From: Biscogniauxia marginata
Lineage: Eukaryota > Ascomycota > Sordariomycetes > Xylariales > Xylariaceae
Assembly (NCBI GenBank): GCA_022695795.1
Contig: MU404057.1
Span: forward strand, 1 to 64,000
DNA: 64,000 bases
Direction of reading: 5' to 3'
The position numbers and the translations under genes were made by a program. Shown in pieces: positions 1 through 9,814 of the stretch. Below the pieces are notes generated by a model. The model was not told the origin of the DNA. It did no database searches and worked only from the letters and a program-made list of their open reading frames with translations. Numbering within the stretch: position 1 is the stretch's first letter; each line of letters opens with the position of its first letter.

Positions 1-95
1 ACCCTAACCCTAACCCTAACCCTAACCCTAACCCTAACCCTAACCCTAACCCTAACCCTAACCCTAACCCTAACCCTAACCCTAACCCTAACCCT
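1..95. repeat. Telomere (CCCTAA)n
   Basis: Almost 16 perfect tandem CCCTAA units start at base 1 and end at about base 95, where the sequence turns directly into AT-rich DNA. This is the C-rich strand of the TTAGGG telomere repeat used by filamentous fungi, so base 1 is the physical left chromosome end or very close to it. No degenerate telomere units continue inward. Confidence 0.99.
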
Positions 96-1690
96 TTATA
101 TTTTATAAAATAAATACTTTTATATTAAATATTTAGTTTTTTAAAACGTGTAAAATTATAATTTTTTAATTTTTTTATATTAATTAATTTAATTTAATAA
201 TTAAAAATATTATTTAAAACTTAAATTAATCGTGTTATTACTTATAAATAACGTTATTTAAATATTAATTTTTATTAATTATTAAAATTTTATAATATTT
301 TTAATATTATATTATAATTATAATTTAAATTATAAATAAATTTAATATAAACTTTATAAAACATTTTTATAAATATATAAAAAATAAAATAAAAAGAATT
401 ATATATTTTTTAATTTTAAATAATTATAAAAATTATTATTATAAAAATATCGTTATATTTTATATATTTAATTATTTATTATATAAGCTTTAACTTTTTA
501 ATTTCGTATATTTTAATATTTTAAAATAAATATATAATAATTATTTATAAGATTTAATAAACCGTTATTATATTTATATTATAAAAAAACTTTTATTATT
601 ATAATAATTATTTTAAATATATAAACTAGATTTTATATAATTAAATTAAATTTTTTAATTTAAAAAAGGTTATTATTATAATACTTTTTATATAAAAATT
701 TTTTCTTGATTTTAATATAAATTAAATATTTTAAAAAGTTAAAATACTTATAATAACTCGCGAAATATCTTTATAATTTAATTATATTATAAATAAAATT
801 AAAAAGCATTAAAAAAGTTTTTTTAATAAATATTATAAATATTTATAATTAATTTATAAAGATTATTTTAATATTAATATATAAAATGTTTTTATTATGA
901 AATAAAATTATTTATTTTTAAAAAATAAACTATATTTTTAATAAGCGATATAAAACTAAAAATAACTAATTATAACTAATTATAAGTAAAAAAATTACTT
1001 AATATAAAAAAAGAAATAACTTTATAAGTTAAAAAAATAATATTATAATTAATAATAAAAAGGGGGGGTCTTAAAAAAAGGTAATAATTAAATAAAACCG
1101 ATATAATATATATAGTTAATTTAATTATAATATACGTATTTATATAGCGAATAAAAATATATTTAATAATATAACAAATAAAGATATAATTAATAATATT
1201 TATATAATAAATAAAAAGGTATTTAATAATTTAAATTTCGAGGAATTATAATTAATTTTATTTTTTTTCTTTATTTTAATTTTAAAGGGTTTTAACTCGG
1301 AAAATATAATAAATTAAGTAATATAAATCACGTTTTAAAACCCCGAATATTTAATATAAAAAAAGTATCTAATTTTTAAAGTATAAAGTTAAATAAAATA
1401 GTTCGAATAATAGTAATTATTAATTAATTTCGATACGATGTAAATAATTTTTAATAATTAAAAATGTAATAACTATAAAATTTTATTTGCGAGTTTATTT
1501 CATTTACTCGTTTATATAGTACGTTATATAATGAATTATTAAACTTATAAAAAGTAATAAATATAAAAAAAGATACTTTAATTAATAATATTATAATGAA
1601 TTAAACGGATATATTAACTTAAATAAATGCATTTAAAAATTAATAAGAGTTTAAGTTGCTAGTTATTATCTAAGTTATTAAGAGTCTTGG
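96..1690. other. RIP-like AT-rich subtelomere
   Basis: About 1.6 kb made almost only of A and T, with very few C or G bases, no long open frame and abundant TpA. A sharp return to normal composition occurs around 1690-1740. The pattern is what repeat-induced point mutation (C to T on both strands) leaves in a formerly repeated subtelomeric sequence. The original element cannot be recognised. No telomere-linked helicase remnant can be read. Confidence 0.8.
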
Positions 1691-2451
1691 TAAGCCTTAA
1701 CTTTTAAAAGGGATAACCGTAAAACACCTTCAATATAACTCAAGAGTTCTCAAACAAGGGGTTGGATCTGATGATGTAATGGGTATATGTCGAAATATAC
1801 CGAATGTGCTTATTAATCGTTTTCCACTGCGACGATTTCATTGGACTCTGCCAAGGACGAGCTTCCGTATTAGCTCATAGTGGACCAATAATATAGCGTA
1901 AGTCACTCACCTTGACCAAGGTAGTGTAGTCCACTCTAGGTACCGACTCCGCGATGATAATTGCCGATAAAAAATGAATTGTGGAAGTGGTTCGGATCGC
2001 CAGGTTAATTTTTTCAGGGCACGCACCATGCAATAAAGTAACGAAACTACAGACAGAATACATCTTCCATGGCTAAAAACAAAAACGAAAATAAAAAAAG
2101 GGGGAGGGGGCGGGAGCGGGTTCAACTACTAAATCAGGTATTAACATCTGATATAGTGCCCTATATATTATCAACAAGTCCCGATAGTCGTTATACACAT
2201 TAGTCGTAGCGTCTCTTTTTAAGACAGGGACCTAAGTTTCAAAGGCATATCATGTTGCAAAACCGATGGTACCATCTCCTTTTTTTTCTTACAAATCAAA
2301 AATATATCACACCATACTGACGCACTCTATAGTAGACTGCATGAAAGCTATAAAGCCCACTGTTCTAAGCTTTAGGAGAGTAAAGACTAGTCCAGAATCC
2401 TATTTCAAAAAAGGTCTTCTACTACTCTACCAGTACTCTTTTTTCACCAGC
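1691..2451. other. Intergenic, upstream of OYE-like gene
   Basis: Normal-composition DNA between the AT-rich subtelomere and the first gene. It contains a G-rich run near 2099-2120 and a pyrimidine-rich stretch just before the start codon at 2452. I see no gene in it; the ATG-containing frame from 2266 is an upstream extension of the next gene without family similarity. Confidence 0.5.
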
Positions 2452-3943
2452 ATGGCTCCGAGACGCTATCCCGCAGAGGAGGTTGACACCTCGCCATTGG
2501 CGCGACCTTTGCACTTTGAATTCAGTGGCAAGACGGCCCCAAATCGTTTTCTAAAGGGCGCTTTGAGCGAGTGCCTTGCGACATGGCATCCAACGGATCT
2601 TCCTCAGAGCGGCGTGCCGACGAAGGAACTAATCAACGTCTATCGGAGATGGGGAGAAGGAGGGTTTGGCGTCCTTCTGACAGGCAATGTGTCGCTTGAG
2701 TATGACCAGTTGGAAGGTGCTGGCAATACGATCATCTCTAGAGACGCGCCTTTCTCCGGTGAGAGGTTCGAGAGGTTCAAGGAGTTGGCGTCGCAGGCAA
2801 AGGCGCACGGCAGTCTTATCGTCGCTCAAATTTCCCACCCAGGGCGCCAGGTGCCGGCCGATATGCAACCCCAGCCGATCTCCGCCAGTGATGTGCAGTT
2901 AGAAGGCAATCCCTTAGGGCGAACATTCAACAAGCCGCGGCCTATGGAGAAAAAGGACATCAAAGACGTTATCGATGCGTTTGTGCATGCTGCCGAGTTC
3001 TGCTATAAGGCAGGGTTTGATGGAGTCGAACTGCATGCCGCACAGTAAGTCGTATTCGAAGCGTGGTTATGAGACCCGTACCAAGAAGCAAAAACATGTG
3101 TCTAACATAAGAACGTTACATTTCAAAGTGGCTATCTCCTCGCGCAGTTTTTAGCCCAAACCACAAACAAGAGGACTGATGAGTATGGAGGCCCATTATT
3201 GAACCGGGCACGTCTGATCTTTGAGATTTCTGATGAGATCCGGAGGCGCGTCAACGACGATAGCTTCATCGTCAGCATCAAAGTGAACAGCGTGGAGTTC
3301 CAGGATGGTGGCTTCACCCCAGAGGACTGTCGGGACCTCTGTGTGGAACTAGAGAAGCACAGGTTCGACTTTGTCGAGCTTTCTGGTGGCACTTATCAGT
3401 CCCTAGCCTTCAGCCACAAGCGCGAATCGACCAGAAGACGCGAAGCCTACTTTATAGAATTTGCGGAGCTGATCGTACCGCAGTTGAAGAAGACTAAGGC
3501 CTATGTCACGGGCGGGCTGCGCACCGCAAGTGCTATGGTGGAAGCGCTTAAGACAGTCCACGGAGTTGGGCTCGGACGACCGAGCACCCACGAATTTAAT
3601 CTGCCGAAACGGATTCTGCAAGGGGAGGTTAAGAGTGCAATCGACTACCAGCTAGATGAACAAGACTACGCCCTCAGCAATATAGCTGGCGGAACGCAGT
3701 AAGTATAATTTCTCCTTGGCCCCACGAATAATATTGTTGACATGGCGCAGAATCCGCTTGGTCTCGCAAGATAAGGAGCCCCTTGACCTGAGCAAAGATG
3801 AGCATAAGAACGCATTTCTTAACTCATTTAATAAATGGGCCCAATTGATGGCGGAGAACAGCGACAACTCTAGATATGGCATGGTTGATATCGAAGGGAT
3901 TCAGCTGCAGCCGTATGGGACACCGTACGAACTAGGGCAGTAG
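2452..3943 (+). CDS. NADH:flavin oxidoreductase (Old yellow enzyme family)
   Basis: Predicted 451-aa FMN-dependent ene-reductase of the Old yellow enzyme family, which reduces activated C=C bonds with NAD(P)H; the natural substrate is unknown. Exons 2452-3044, 3129-3698 and 3751-3943; introns of 84 and 52 nt have GTAAGT donors. Joining exon 1 to exon 2 recreates a split His codon (residue 198) and the family motif HGYLLAQFL followed by NKRTDEYGG (residues about 198-219). The N-terminal barrel carries the usual PNRF and SHPGRQ motifs. The reading frame is open to the stop after PYELGQ. I chose the ATG at 2452 because similarity starts there; an in-frame ATG at 2266 would add 62 unrelated residues. 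It is the most telomere-proximal gene and converges with the membrane-protein gene at 4373-5621. Confidence 0.9.
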
Positions 3944-4372
3944 CTTTCTGTTGAGCGCAAGCATGTGCAGCCTTGGATATCTCCTCTCTCTCGCAAAACA
4001 TGAAAGCGACTAAACGTGGCTACCTTCCAGGAATACTTAGATTAAATGATCCGTAGACAATGGCTTGAAATACAAGAGTTATTACAACTATATTTATTCA
4101 TGACACAATTTAGTTAAATTGAGGCTTGGGGGCTTAATAGGCACTCGGGAGTACGAGTAAAGAAAAGGAGTGGGAAGAGACAAATCAAGTCAATTCTTAA
4201 ACAATTCCGCAAACAAATTATGTTACTGCGGTTTTGAACGCTCCTGGAAACGTAAGCTGAGATTGCGAGTCAGGTCAGAGATGGGAGCGTGAGTCGTGTG
4301 CCTCGACAGACCCTCTGTCATTGGTGACTTGGAAAAACTAGGTAAACTAGGTGGTGGAAGCATCGTGGGGAA
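3944..4372. other. Convergent intergenic spacer
   Basis: 430 bp between two convergent genes, presumably holding both 3' UTRs and polyadenylation signals. No open frame or repeat of note is seen. Confidence 0.5.
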
Positions 4373-5621
4373 TCATCGCGGCCAAGAAGCCTTCTTCATT
4401 TGCGCACTAAACATCACCTTTGATACGCGTGACATCCAGCTCCATCGTTCCGTGTTAGCCAGCTCCGCAGGGTTTTCTCTTGTTCCCAGAGGGGCCCCGG
4501 GACCGAGCTCGGGCAACGGACCTTCTGCACCAAGTTCGGCGTCCGGATTCTTCGGCCACCGGCCCGTTTCCATTTTGTCAGAGACTCTCGGGCGCACCCG
4601 ATTACCAGCATATCGACGCACCATGGTGTCAAGCGCAGTGGGAAACAGCGTGTCCACTTCACCAGCACGGTAGCGACGGTAACGGCGAATGAACAGGAAC
4701 GCCATATATCCTTGGATCATCGAAATGAGAATTGCAGTAAGCACAATCGCCGCTACACTGAATCTAGAGCTGTCGGTGCGGTTATCGCCTTCATCTTGAT
4801 CACTAATTTGATCCCCAGAAGCCATTTCGGATTCACTAGGTGACAAGGATTCTCCGGTATTAGTTGGTGGGGTTTTAATTCCAGTTGTGAGCTCTGTATT
4901 TAAGGTATTGCTTGTGGATGGTAGAGGTGATGACCCCGTCAACGAGTCTGTCGTAGCCCGGATCGGTTGGTAAGTAAAAGGGGCCGTAACAGCGGTTGGC
5001 AAGGTAGACACTAGAATTTGCGGTTCCTCCCGTGAAGTAGATCGAACTGGACGCAATCCAAATGTGAGTGGATCTGTCTCGAGGATTGATAAATCCTCGT
5101 TTCGCCACCGAATCTGAATTGCCGGTCCGACTGTCACAGCAGCACCACTAGCCGAGGCCGTCCGGAGGACTCCCCATACACCACCACGGAAATCGGTCGT
5201 ATCAGACGTGCATGTATGGCCACTATCAGCGCGAAGAGGTCTTCATTAGACAATCGCCCTCCTAACAGGGTGGGGTGCTAAAAATGGTAAAGATACGAGA
5301 AAACCCTCACCTAGGGACGCAGTATGCAGCTGTCTCGCCGCTCTCTATTGGCTGAAACCCTTCACTTGTTCGTGGTTTAGACACCACACACGACGGTCCT
5401 ACGCCGAAGCCACTAGGGCAGATAGCTGGAGAGTAATATTCAAATCCGCAACCCGCAAGATAACTGCTCCATGACGGCGGATCGCATCCAGAAGCGCCCG
5501 TAGTAGGGAATGGAGGACATTGTGATGGCACTTTGGTCGTGGTTAGCAGCCAAGTGGTCAAGCACGGTGGAGTGAAGACAGTCGTGAGAGCTTCGAGTGG
5601 TGGAGTGAAAGTAGTCGACAT
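4373..5621 (-). CDS. Fungal single-pass membrane protein with Cys-rich ectodomain
   Basis: Predicted 386-aa surface protein. Exon 1 is 5621-5311 and exon 2 is 5222-4373; the 88-nt intron joins YCVP to SGHTCTSDT through a split Ser codon. The order is a Thr/Pro/Cys-rich N-terminal ectodomain with several Cys (likely disulfides), a Ser/Thr-rich stalk, one hydrophobic helix starting at FSVAAIVLTAIL with RRYRRYR immediately after it (cytosolic side), and a Pro/Glu-rich tail. This architecture is common in Pezizomycotina proteins of unknown function that resemble wall-stress sensors. There is no classical N-terminal signal peptide; the internal helix would have to direct insertion. The function is inferred from architecture only. 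Confidence 0.75.
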
Positions 5622-6100
5622 ATTGGTAAATCGATTCTTGGTCCTATAGCACAGATCCGATCCCGACCTTTGATGTTCTAAATCCTTCGCGCCATGAATG
5701 CTGCCAGCTACTGGGATCTTTCACGATCAGCCAGCCGCAGATCTATTCATGAGCTCTGGCGTTTGGGGAACTATCCAAACCATGACGGGAGAGTAGTACC
5801 ACCAATATAAGCTTATTTACTCTGATCGGGTCGATCCCGGTCGCTTGTCGCCTGACCAATCGATGTCCGGATTGTGTATTTCATAATTCGCGAGCCCTTG
5901 CGGCGATCAAACAGCATCTTGGTATGTTGGTAAGAGGTTGGTTGTCTGCCTCCTTGCCATGCGTTGAAAGCTTCTCCAAAACGTTATCAAAACGTGTGAA
6001 AGACTCTTCGCCACAATTCAAGCCCCCCTGCATATATTTCTCGAGGTTTCAGCGTCCTTCGGATGTAACCAGAGTGGCACATTGTCCTCAGACTATCACC
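5622..6100. other. Intergenic, promoter side of membrane-protein gene
   Basis: About 480 bp of normal-composition DNA upstream of the minus-strand membrane-protein gene and next to the fold-back element. No gene is supported; the 66-codon plus-strand frame at 5924-6124 has no recognisable similarity. Confidence 0.4.
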
Positions 6101-6114
6101 CACCGTCCAAAAGA
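6101..6114 (+). repeat. 14-bp direct repeat, left copy
   Basis: The sequence CACCGTCCAAAAGA occurs here and again at 7477-7490 in the same orientation, bracketing the fold-back element. It may be a target-site duplication, but 8 bp separate this copy from the left terminal inverted repeat. Confidence 0.8.
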
Positions 6115-6122
6115 GGGTATGT

Positions 6123-6142
6123 AGATGGCTAGTCGCGAGCTA
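6123..6142 (+). repeat. Terminal inverted repeat, left
   Basis: Twenty bases identical to the reverse complement of 7454-7473. The repeat contains a short internal near-palindrome around TCGCGA. Confidence 0.9.
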
Positions 6143-6484
6143 GCAGTCTAGCGCGTGCAGGGGTGGCACAGGTAAGTACTAAAGACTTCGAAAGTACTTA
6201 GTTTAATATAGTAAACGAATAAAGGTACGTTTTAAAAAGCGTGCATTACTTTAAATAAAAATCGGAAAAATCTCGAATCTTTTTCTTTAATTATATAACT
6301 ATATAATTTAATTAAAAGTAAAATCTAAAAAATTAATATTAAAAAAATGCGAAGAGAAAATATATAAAAATTAAAATTAAAATTAAATATATAAACTTTT
6401 TTATTAAATTTTCGATTTTTTTTTCGATTTTATATTTAATCATTTTAAATAATTATATAATTAAAAAAAAGTCCGAGAATTTTC

Positions 6485-6569
6485 CGATTTTTATATATAA
6501 AGTTATAAATTTTTAAAAAACTTAATTTTATATAATATATTAATTAATTTATATTAACGTGTCTTATAA
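6485..6569 (+). repeat. 85-bp inverted repeat arm, left
   Basis: Compared base by base, this segment is the exact reverse complement of 7031-7115. Perfect identity across 85 AT-rich bases rules out a composition effect and shows that the two arms of the element have been kept identical or diverged recently. Confidence 0.9.
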
Positions 6570-6952
6570 ACGAGTAAGTTATATAAACGAGTAAGTCACT
6601 TAATTTTCTATATAAAATCGACTTTTTAAAAAATTTATAACTTTACGCGTAAAAATCGTAAAAATCTCGGACTTTTTTTTAATTATATAATTATTTAAAA
6701 TGATTAAATATAAAATCGAAAAAATTAATTTTAAAAAACGTAAAAAGAAAATACGTAAAAACTAAAATTAAAATAAAACGTACAGACCTTTTTACGTATT
6801 TTTTTATATATTATTTTTTATTTTTTTCAATTTTACCTTTAAATAAACCTTATAATTATATAACTAAAAAAAAAGGTCCGAGACTTTTACGATTTTTACG
6901 TGTAAAGTTATAATTTTTTAAAAAAAATCGATTTTATATAAGAAATTAAATG

Positions 6953-7037
6953 ACTTACTTACTTATATGACTTACTTACTTATATAACTTACTTACTTAT
7001 ATAACTTACTTACTTATATGACTTACTTACTTATAAG
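6953..7037 (+). repeat. 17-bp tandem array, five units
   Basis: Five consecutive 17-bp units of the form ACTTACTTACTTATATG with one or two substitutions between units. The opposite arm at about 6564-6600 carries only about two related units, in inverted orientation and with an ACGAG variant. Confidence 0.85.
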
Positions 7038-7115
7038 ACACGTTAATATAAATTAATTAATATATTATATAAAATTAAGTTTTTTAAAAATTTATAACTT
7101 TATATATAAAAATCG
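7031..7115 (-). repeat. 85-bp inverted repeat arm, right
   Basis: Exact reverse complement of 6485-6569. It begins within the last unit of the 17-bp tandem array. Confidence 0.9.
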
Positions 7116-7453
7116 AAAAAAAAAACTTTAAACATTTTTTTAATTTTATTAATTTTATTAAATATTAATTAATAATAATTTTTTTATAATTAATATATTA
7201 TTAAATATTAATAATTTTTTAAAATAATTTTTTAAATAAATAAAAATAATAAAAATAAATAAAAAGGTTCGGAGTTTTTCCGATTTTTATTTAAAATAAT
7301 ACACGATTTTAAAAAAAGTGAAAAAAAAAATTTGGTTTATAAGGTGCGTGTTATCGCTTGCGAAAAACATTAAAGTAGGTACTTTCTACGTACCAAGGCA
7401 CAAAGGGTTTTTATGGTGCTCATTACGGGAAGGAATTTGATTGGTTACTAGTT

Positions 7454-7473
7454 TAGCTCGCGACTAGCCATCT
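7454..7473 (-). repeat. Terminal inverted repeat, right
   Basis: Perfect 20-bp inverted copy of 6123-6142 at the right end of the fold-back element. Confidence 0.9.
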
Positions 7474-7476
7474 TGA

Positions 7477-7490
7477 CACCGTCCAAAAGA
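7477..7490 (+). repeat. 14-bp direct repeat, right copy
   Basis: Second copy of CACCGTCCAAAAGA, 3 bp outside the right terminal inverted repeat. See the left copy at 6101-6114. Confidence 0.8.
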
Positions 7491-7975
7491 TGATTGACAT
7501 AGCAAGTTCATAGATTTACAAAGCACCGTTTGATTAGGAACTCAAACAAGCGACCAAACAGTAGGTGTTCAAACTATACAGATAATATGTCTAGCATATT
7601 ACCCATCTCTGTATAGGATTAACCATAGGGAAATATGGCCATAGGAAAACATTCACTTGACTCATTCGAGGGAAAGGGTACTTACTAAATGGTTTATTAG
7701 CTTGTAAGGACGGAACTTTGGAGTTTTGCACATGCTGTGGGGGGTCAATAAATCTTATGGATACCAAACTGTGTCGCGTTATCGCCATGACATAAGAACC
7801 CCCATCCCCCGGGGGGCATCGTGAGGAGATAGGTTAGGCATTCATGTATGGTAGACGAAGCTACTTCGCGTTCTAACTCATGGAAAATTGTCGCAGCCGC
7901 CGAATCGTTACCAGGTCATAGATATTCCGCGCAAGCGTGCTTGGATATCCATTACTCTACAATTAAGACCTTCCG
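7491..7975. other. Intergenic, 3' of coiled-coil gene
   Basis: About 485 bp of normal composition. No gene is supported. It should contain the 3' UTR of the minus-strand gene ending at 7976. Confidence 0.4.
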
Positions 7976-8815
7976 CTAATTGTCTCCTCGAGAGTCCTTG
8001 GCGATAGAATCCGGTGCCAAATCCGGCTTTACAGTATCCTTAGAGGACTGGTTAGCATGATACAAGTTTTTGCTGCTGCCTTCGAGTGCTACGACGGTCT
8101 TAATTGCAGCATCAGTCATAGCGTGGACGCCCATGATCACTTGACGGAACCCGCTCGCATCCTCGCATTTGGCAATTCGGCCGACCAATTCCTCCAAACT
8201 AGCCTCCTGTGAGAGCAGGCTCGACCTAGCGATGATGATATCATTTCTCAAAGCATCGGTCTGGCGTCGAAGGTCTCGGATCTGCTCCCGGGTGGCGTCG
8301 AGCTCGTCCTCTAGGTTAGTACTGCCCATGTTGGTATTACCGAGGCCACCTTGTTCGTAGGAGCTTAAGGCCGTTGGAGCCAACATGGATATGGACGACT
8401 GCCTAGGACCAAACATGAGTTCAGAGTCGTGAGCGAAATCAGGTCCAAAAGCTTTAGGCGTTGCGGGCGCTACATTGGTCGTATTTGAGGATTCGATGAT
8501 AGGTGTGTCGCCGGTCTTGTTAATTCGCTGCATGAAGCGATCGATCTTGGAGCCAGCATCAATTCCCTTCTGACGGCGACGGCCCATGACCTCCGTCTCG
8601 ACTGACTCGAGAATAGTCTTTCACTCGTTCTCGCCGGCCATTATAAAGGTCTTAGTTTCAACCTGAACCTTCCAAGCACGGGAGACGGCTTTGGTGTCCG
8701 ATCGCTTAGCCTGCTCGACCGTGCGTTGGTAGTCGGTGAGCTTAGACTTACGGGCACGAGCACGAACGGCATTCTTGTTAGTAGAATATTCCCAGGGGGC
8801 CTTGCGAGGAGCCAT
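7976..8815 (-). CDS. Uncharacterised basic/coiled-coil protein; in-frame TGA removed by predicted intron
   Basis: Two frames, 8815-8621 (64 aa, starts MAPRKAPWEY, very basic) and 8587-7976 (203 aa from its own ATG), lie in the same reading phase. A single TGA at 8623-8621 and 11 open codons separate them. A strong GTAAGT donor at 8751 and a TCAG acceptor at 8602 would remove exactly 150 nt including the TGA and give a 229-aa protein (exons 8815-8752 and 8601-7976). The second part is low-complexity Ser/Thr/Asn followed by a predicted coiled coil around residues LEDELDATREQIRDLRRQ, then a helical segment. I do not recognise the family. Alternatives are two separate genes, stop readthrough, or a nonsense mutation. 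The unspliced form would encode the 64-aa basic protein. Confidence 0.5.
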
Positions 8816-9814
8816 GATAGTAGGCCCAAGACAACAGATGACCCTAGAAAATGGTAGATTCTGTGGTTGGATACAAGATTGCGTGGAGAGAGTAAGTGAA
8901 TATCGACAGTATGAGGATTGGGAGAGGAAGATGAAGGTGTTGCAGGTCGACAGCGGCGTTGGAATGGCGGCAGGGGTGATCCTGAACAATTCGGATTATT
9001 GGTAGGAAAGTCGCAACCAATCTGTGCCTAGGGCCATTGGAAACATGGAAGAAGAAAAAACGATACCTGATGAGCCCTGACGGGTATGAAAGACAAGGAG
9101 GGAATAATAAAACTCAAGACCCTTACAGTTACCAAGTTTCATGGTGTAAACACAACTGCCTTTGCGTATTAGCAACTGAACCTTTTTTTATATATATTGA
9201 AATTATCCAGAGGCCAAAGGTGAACACACCTACCAAAACATTACCAGGTGTTAGCCAGTCGGTCATTTGGGGGCGGTTGGATTAATATTGGCCTCTGTTA
9301 AGGAATTCTCATTAATAGAGACCCCCGTGTAGAGATGACAGCCACAGTGTGTGGACAAGGAAGACGTAGAAGGACATAGGCGACATGATTTATTATGCGG
9401 TCATATCTACTAGAACTGTTCACTCTACGACTCTGGTCTCCATTAGGCCACCCGCCTTGTTTATACCATCGAACAGCACCGAACGTAGCAAGTCAGACAG
9501 GGCTTTCTATCTGATGATTCTGCTATTCACCAAATCATGATCAGCCAACCTTGCCCCCCCTCATAGATACTACCAGAAGCGCAGCTTAGCATATTGCGCC
9601 ATATCGTTCATCAGGGTTATAACCTAGCAAAAATGAGATGATTCACACCTAAAATGATAGCCATTCCCTAATCACTCGATGTCGCATGTGTAGGCTTTGA
9701 GGGAGGGAAGTTGGGCAAAACTTCCCACGGCGAGTCCGTCGAGTGTGATTCGCGCGAGACATTGGCGCCGCTATTGGCCGAGCCCGTGGAAGAATGACGA
9801 GCTGATGCGCCGCC
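8816..9814. other. Intergenic between two minus-strand genes
   Basis: About 1 kb. It holds the promoter of the coiled-coil gene and the 3' region of the STRAP-like gene. Scattered short frames show no family similarity. No repeat is evident. Confidence 0.4.

Larger units (their letters stand above)
6123..7473. mobile_element. AT-rich fold-back element with 20-bp TIRs
   Basis: A 1351-bp element bounded by perfect 20-bp terminal inverted repeats beginning AGATGGCTAGTCGCG. Nearly the whole length is a giant quasi-palindrome centred near 6800: 6485-6569 and 7031-7115 are perfect 85-bp inverted repeats, and further inverted similarity links about 6610-6690 with 6850-6935 and about 6225-6290 with 7260-7330. 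It has no coding capacity, so it would be a non-autonomous fold-back or MITE-like element. The interior is AT-rich as if RIP-mutated while the outer 50-140 bp keep normal composition. I cannot assign the superfamily. Confidence 0.8.

Noticed and set aside
96..1690. Centromere-like or mitochondrial DNA insertion
   Set aside because: The position next to the telomere and near absence of C fit RIP-mutated subtelomere; no mitochondrial gene can be read.
6953..7037. CRISPR-like array
   Set aside because: The 17-bp units are directly adjacent with no spacers and lie in a eukaryotic fold-back element.
8598..8621. A 23-nt intron to remove the TGA between the two coiled-coil frames
   Set aside because: It is far below the minimal intron size and not a multiple of three; the 150-nt intron fits better.
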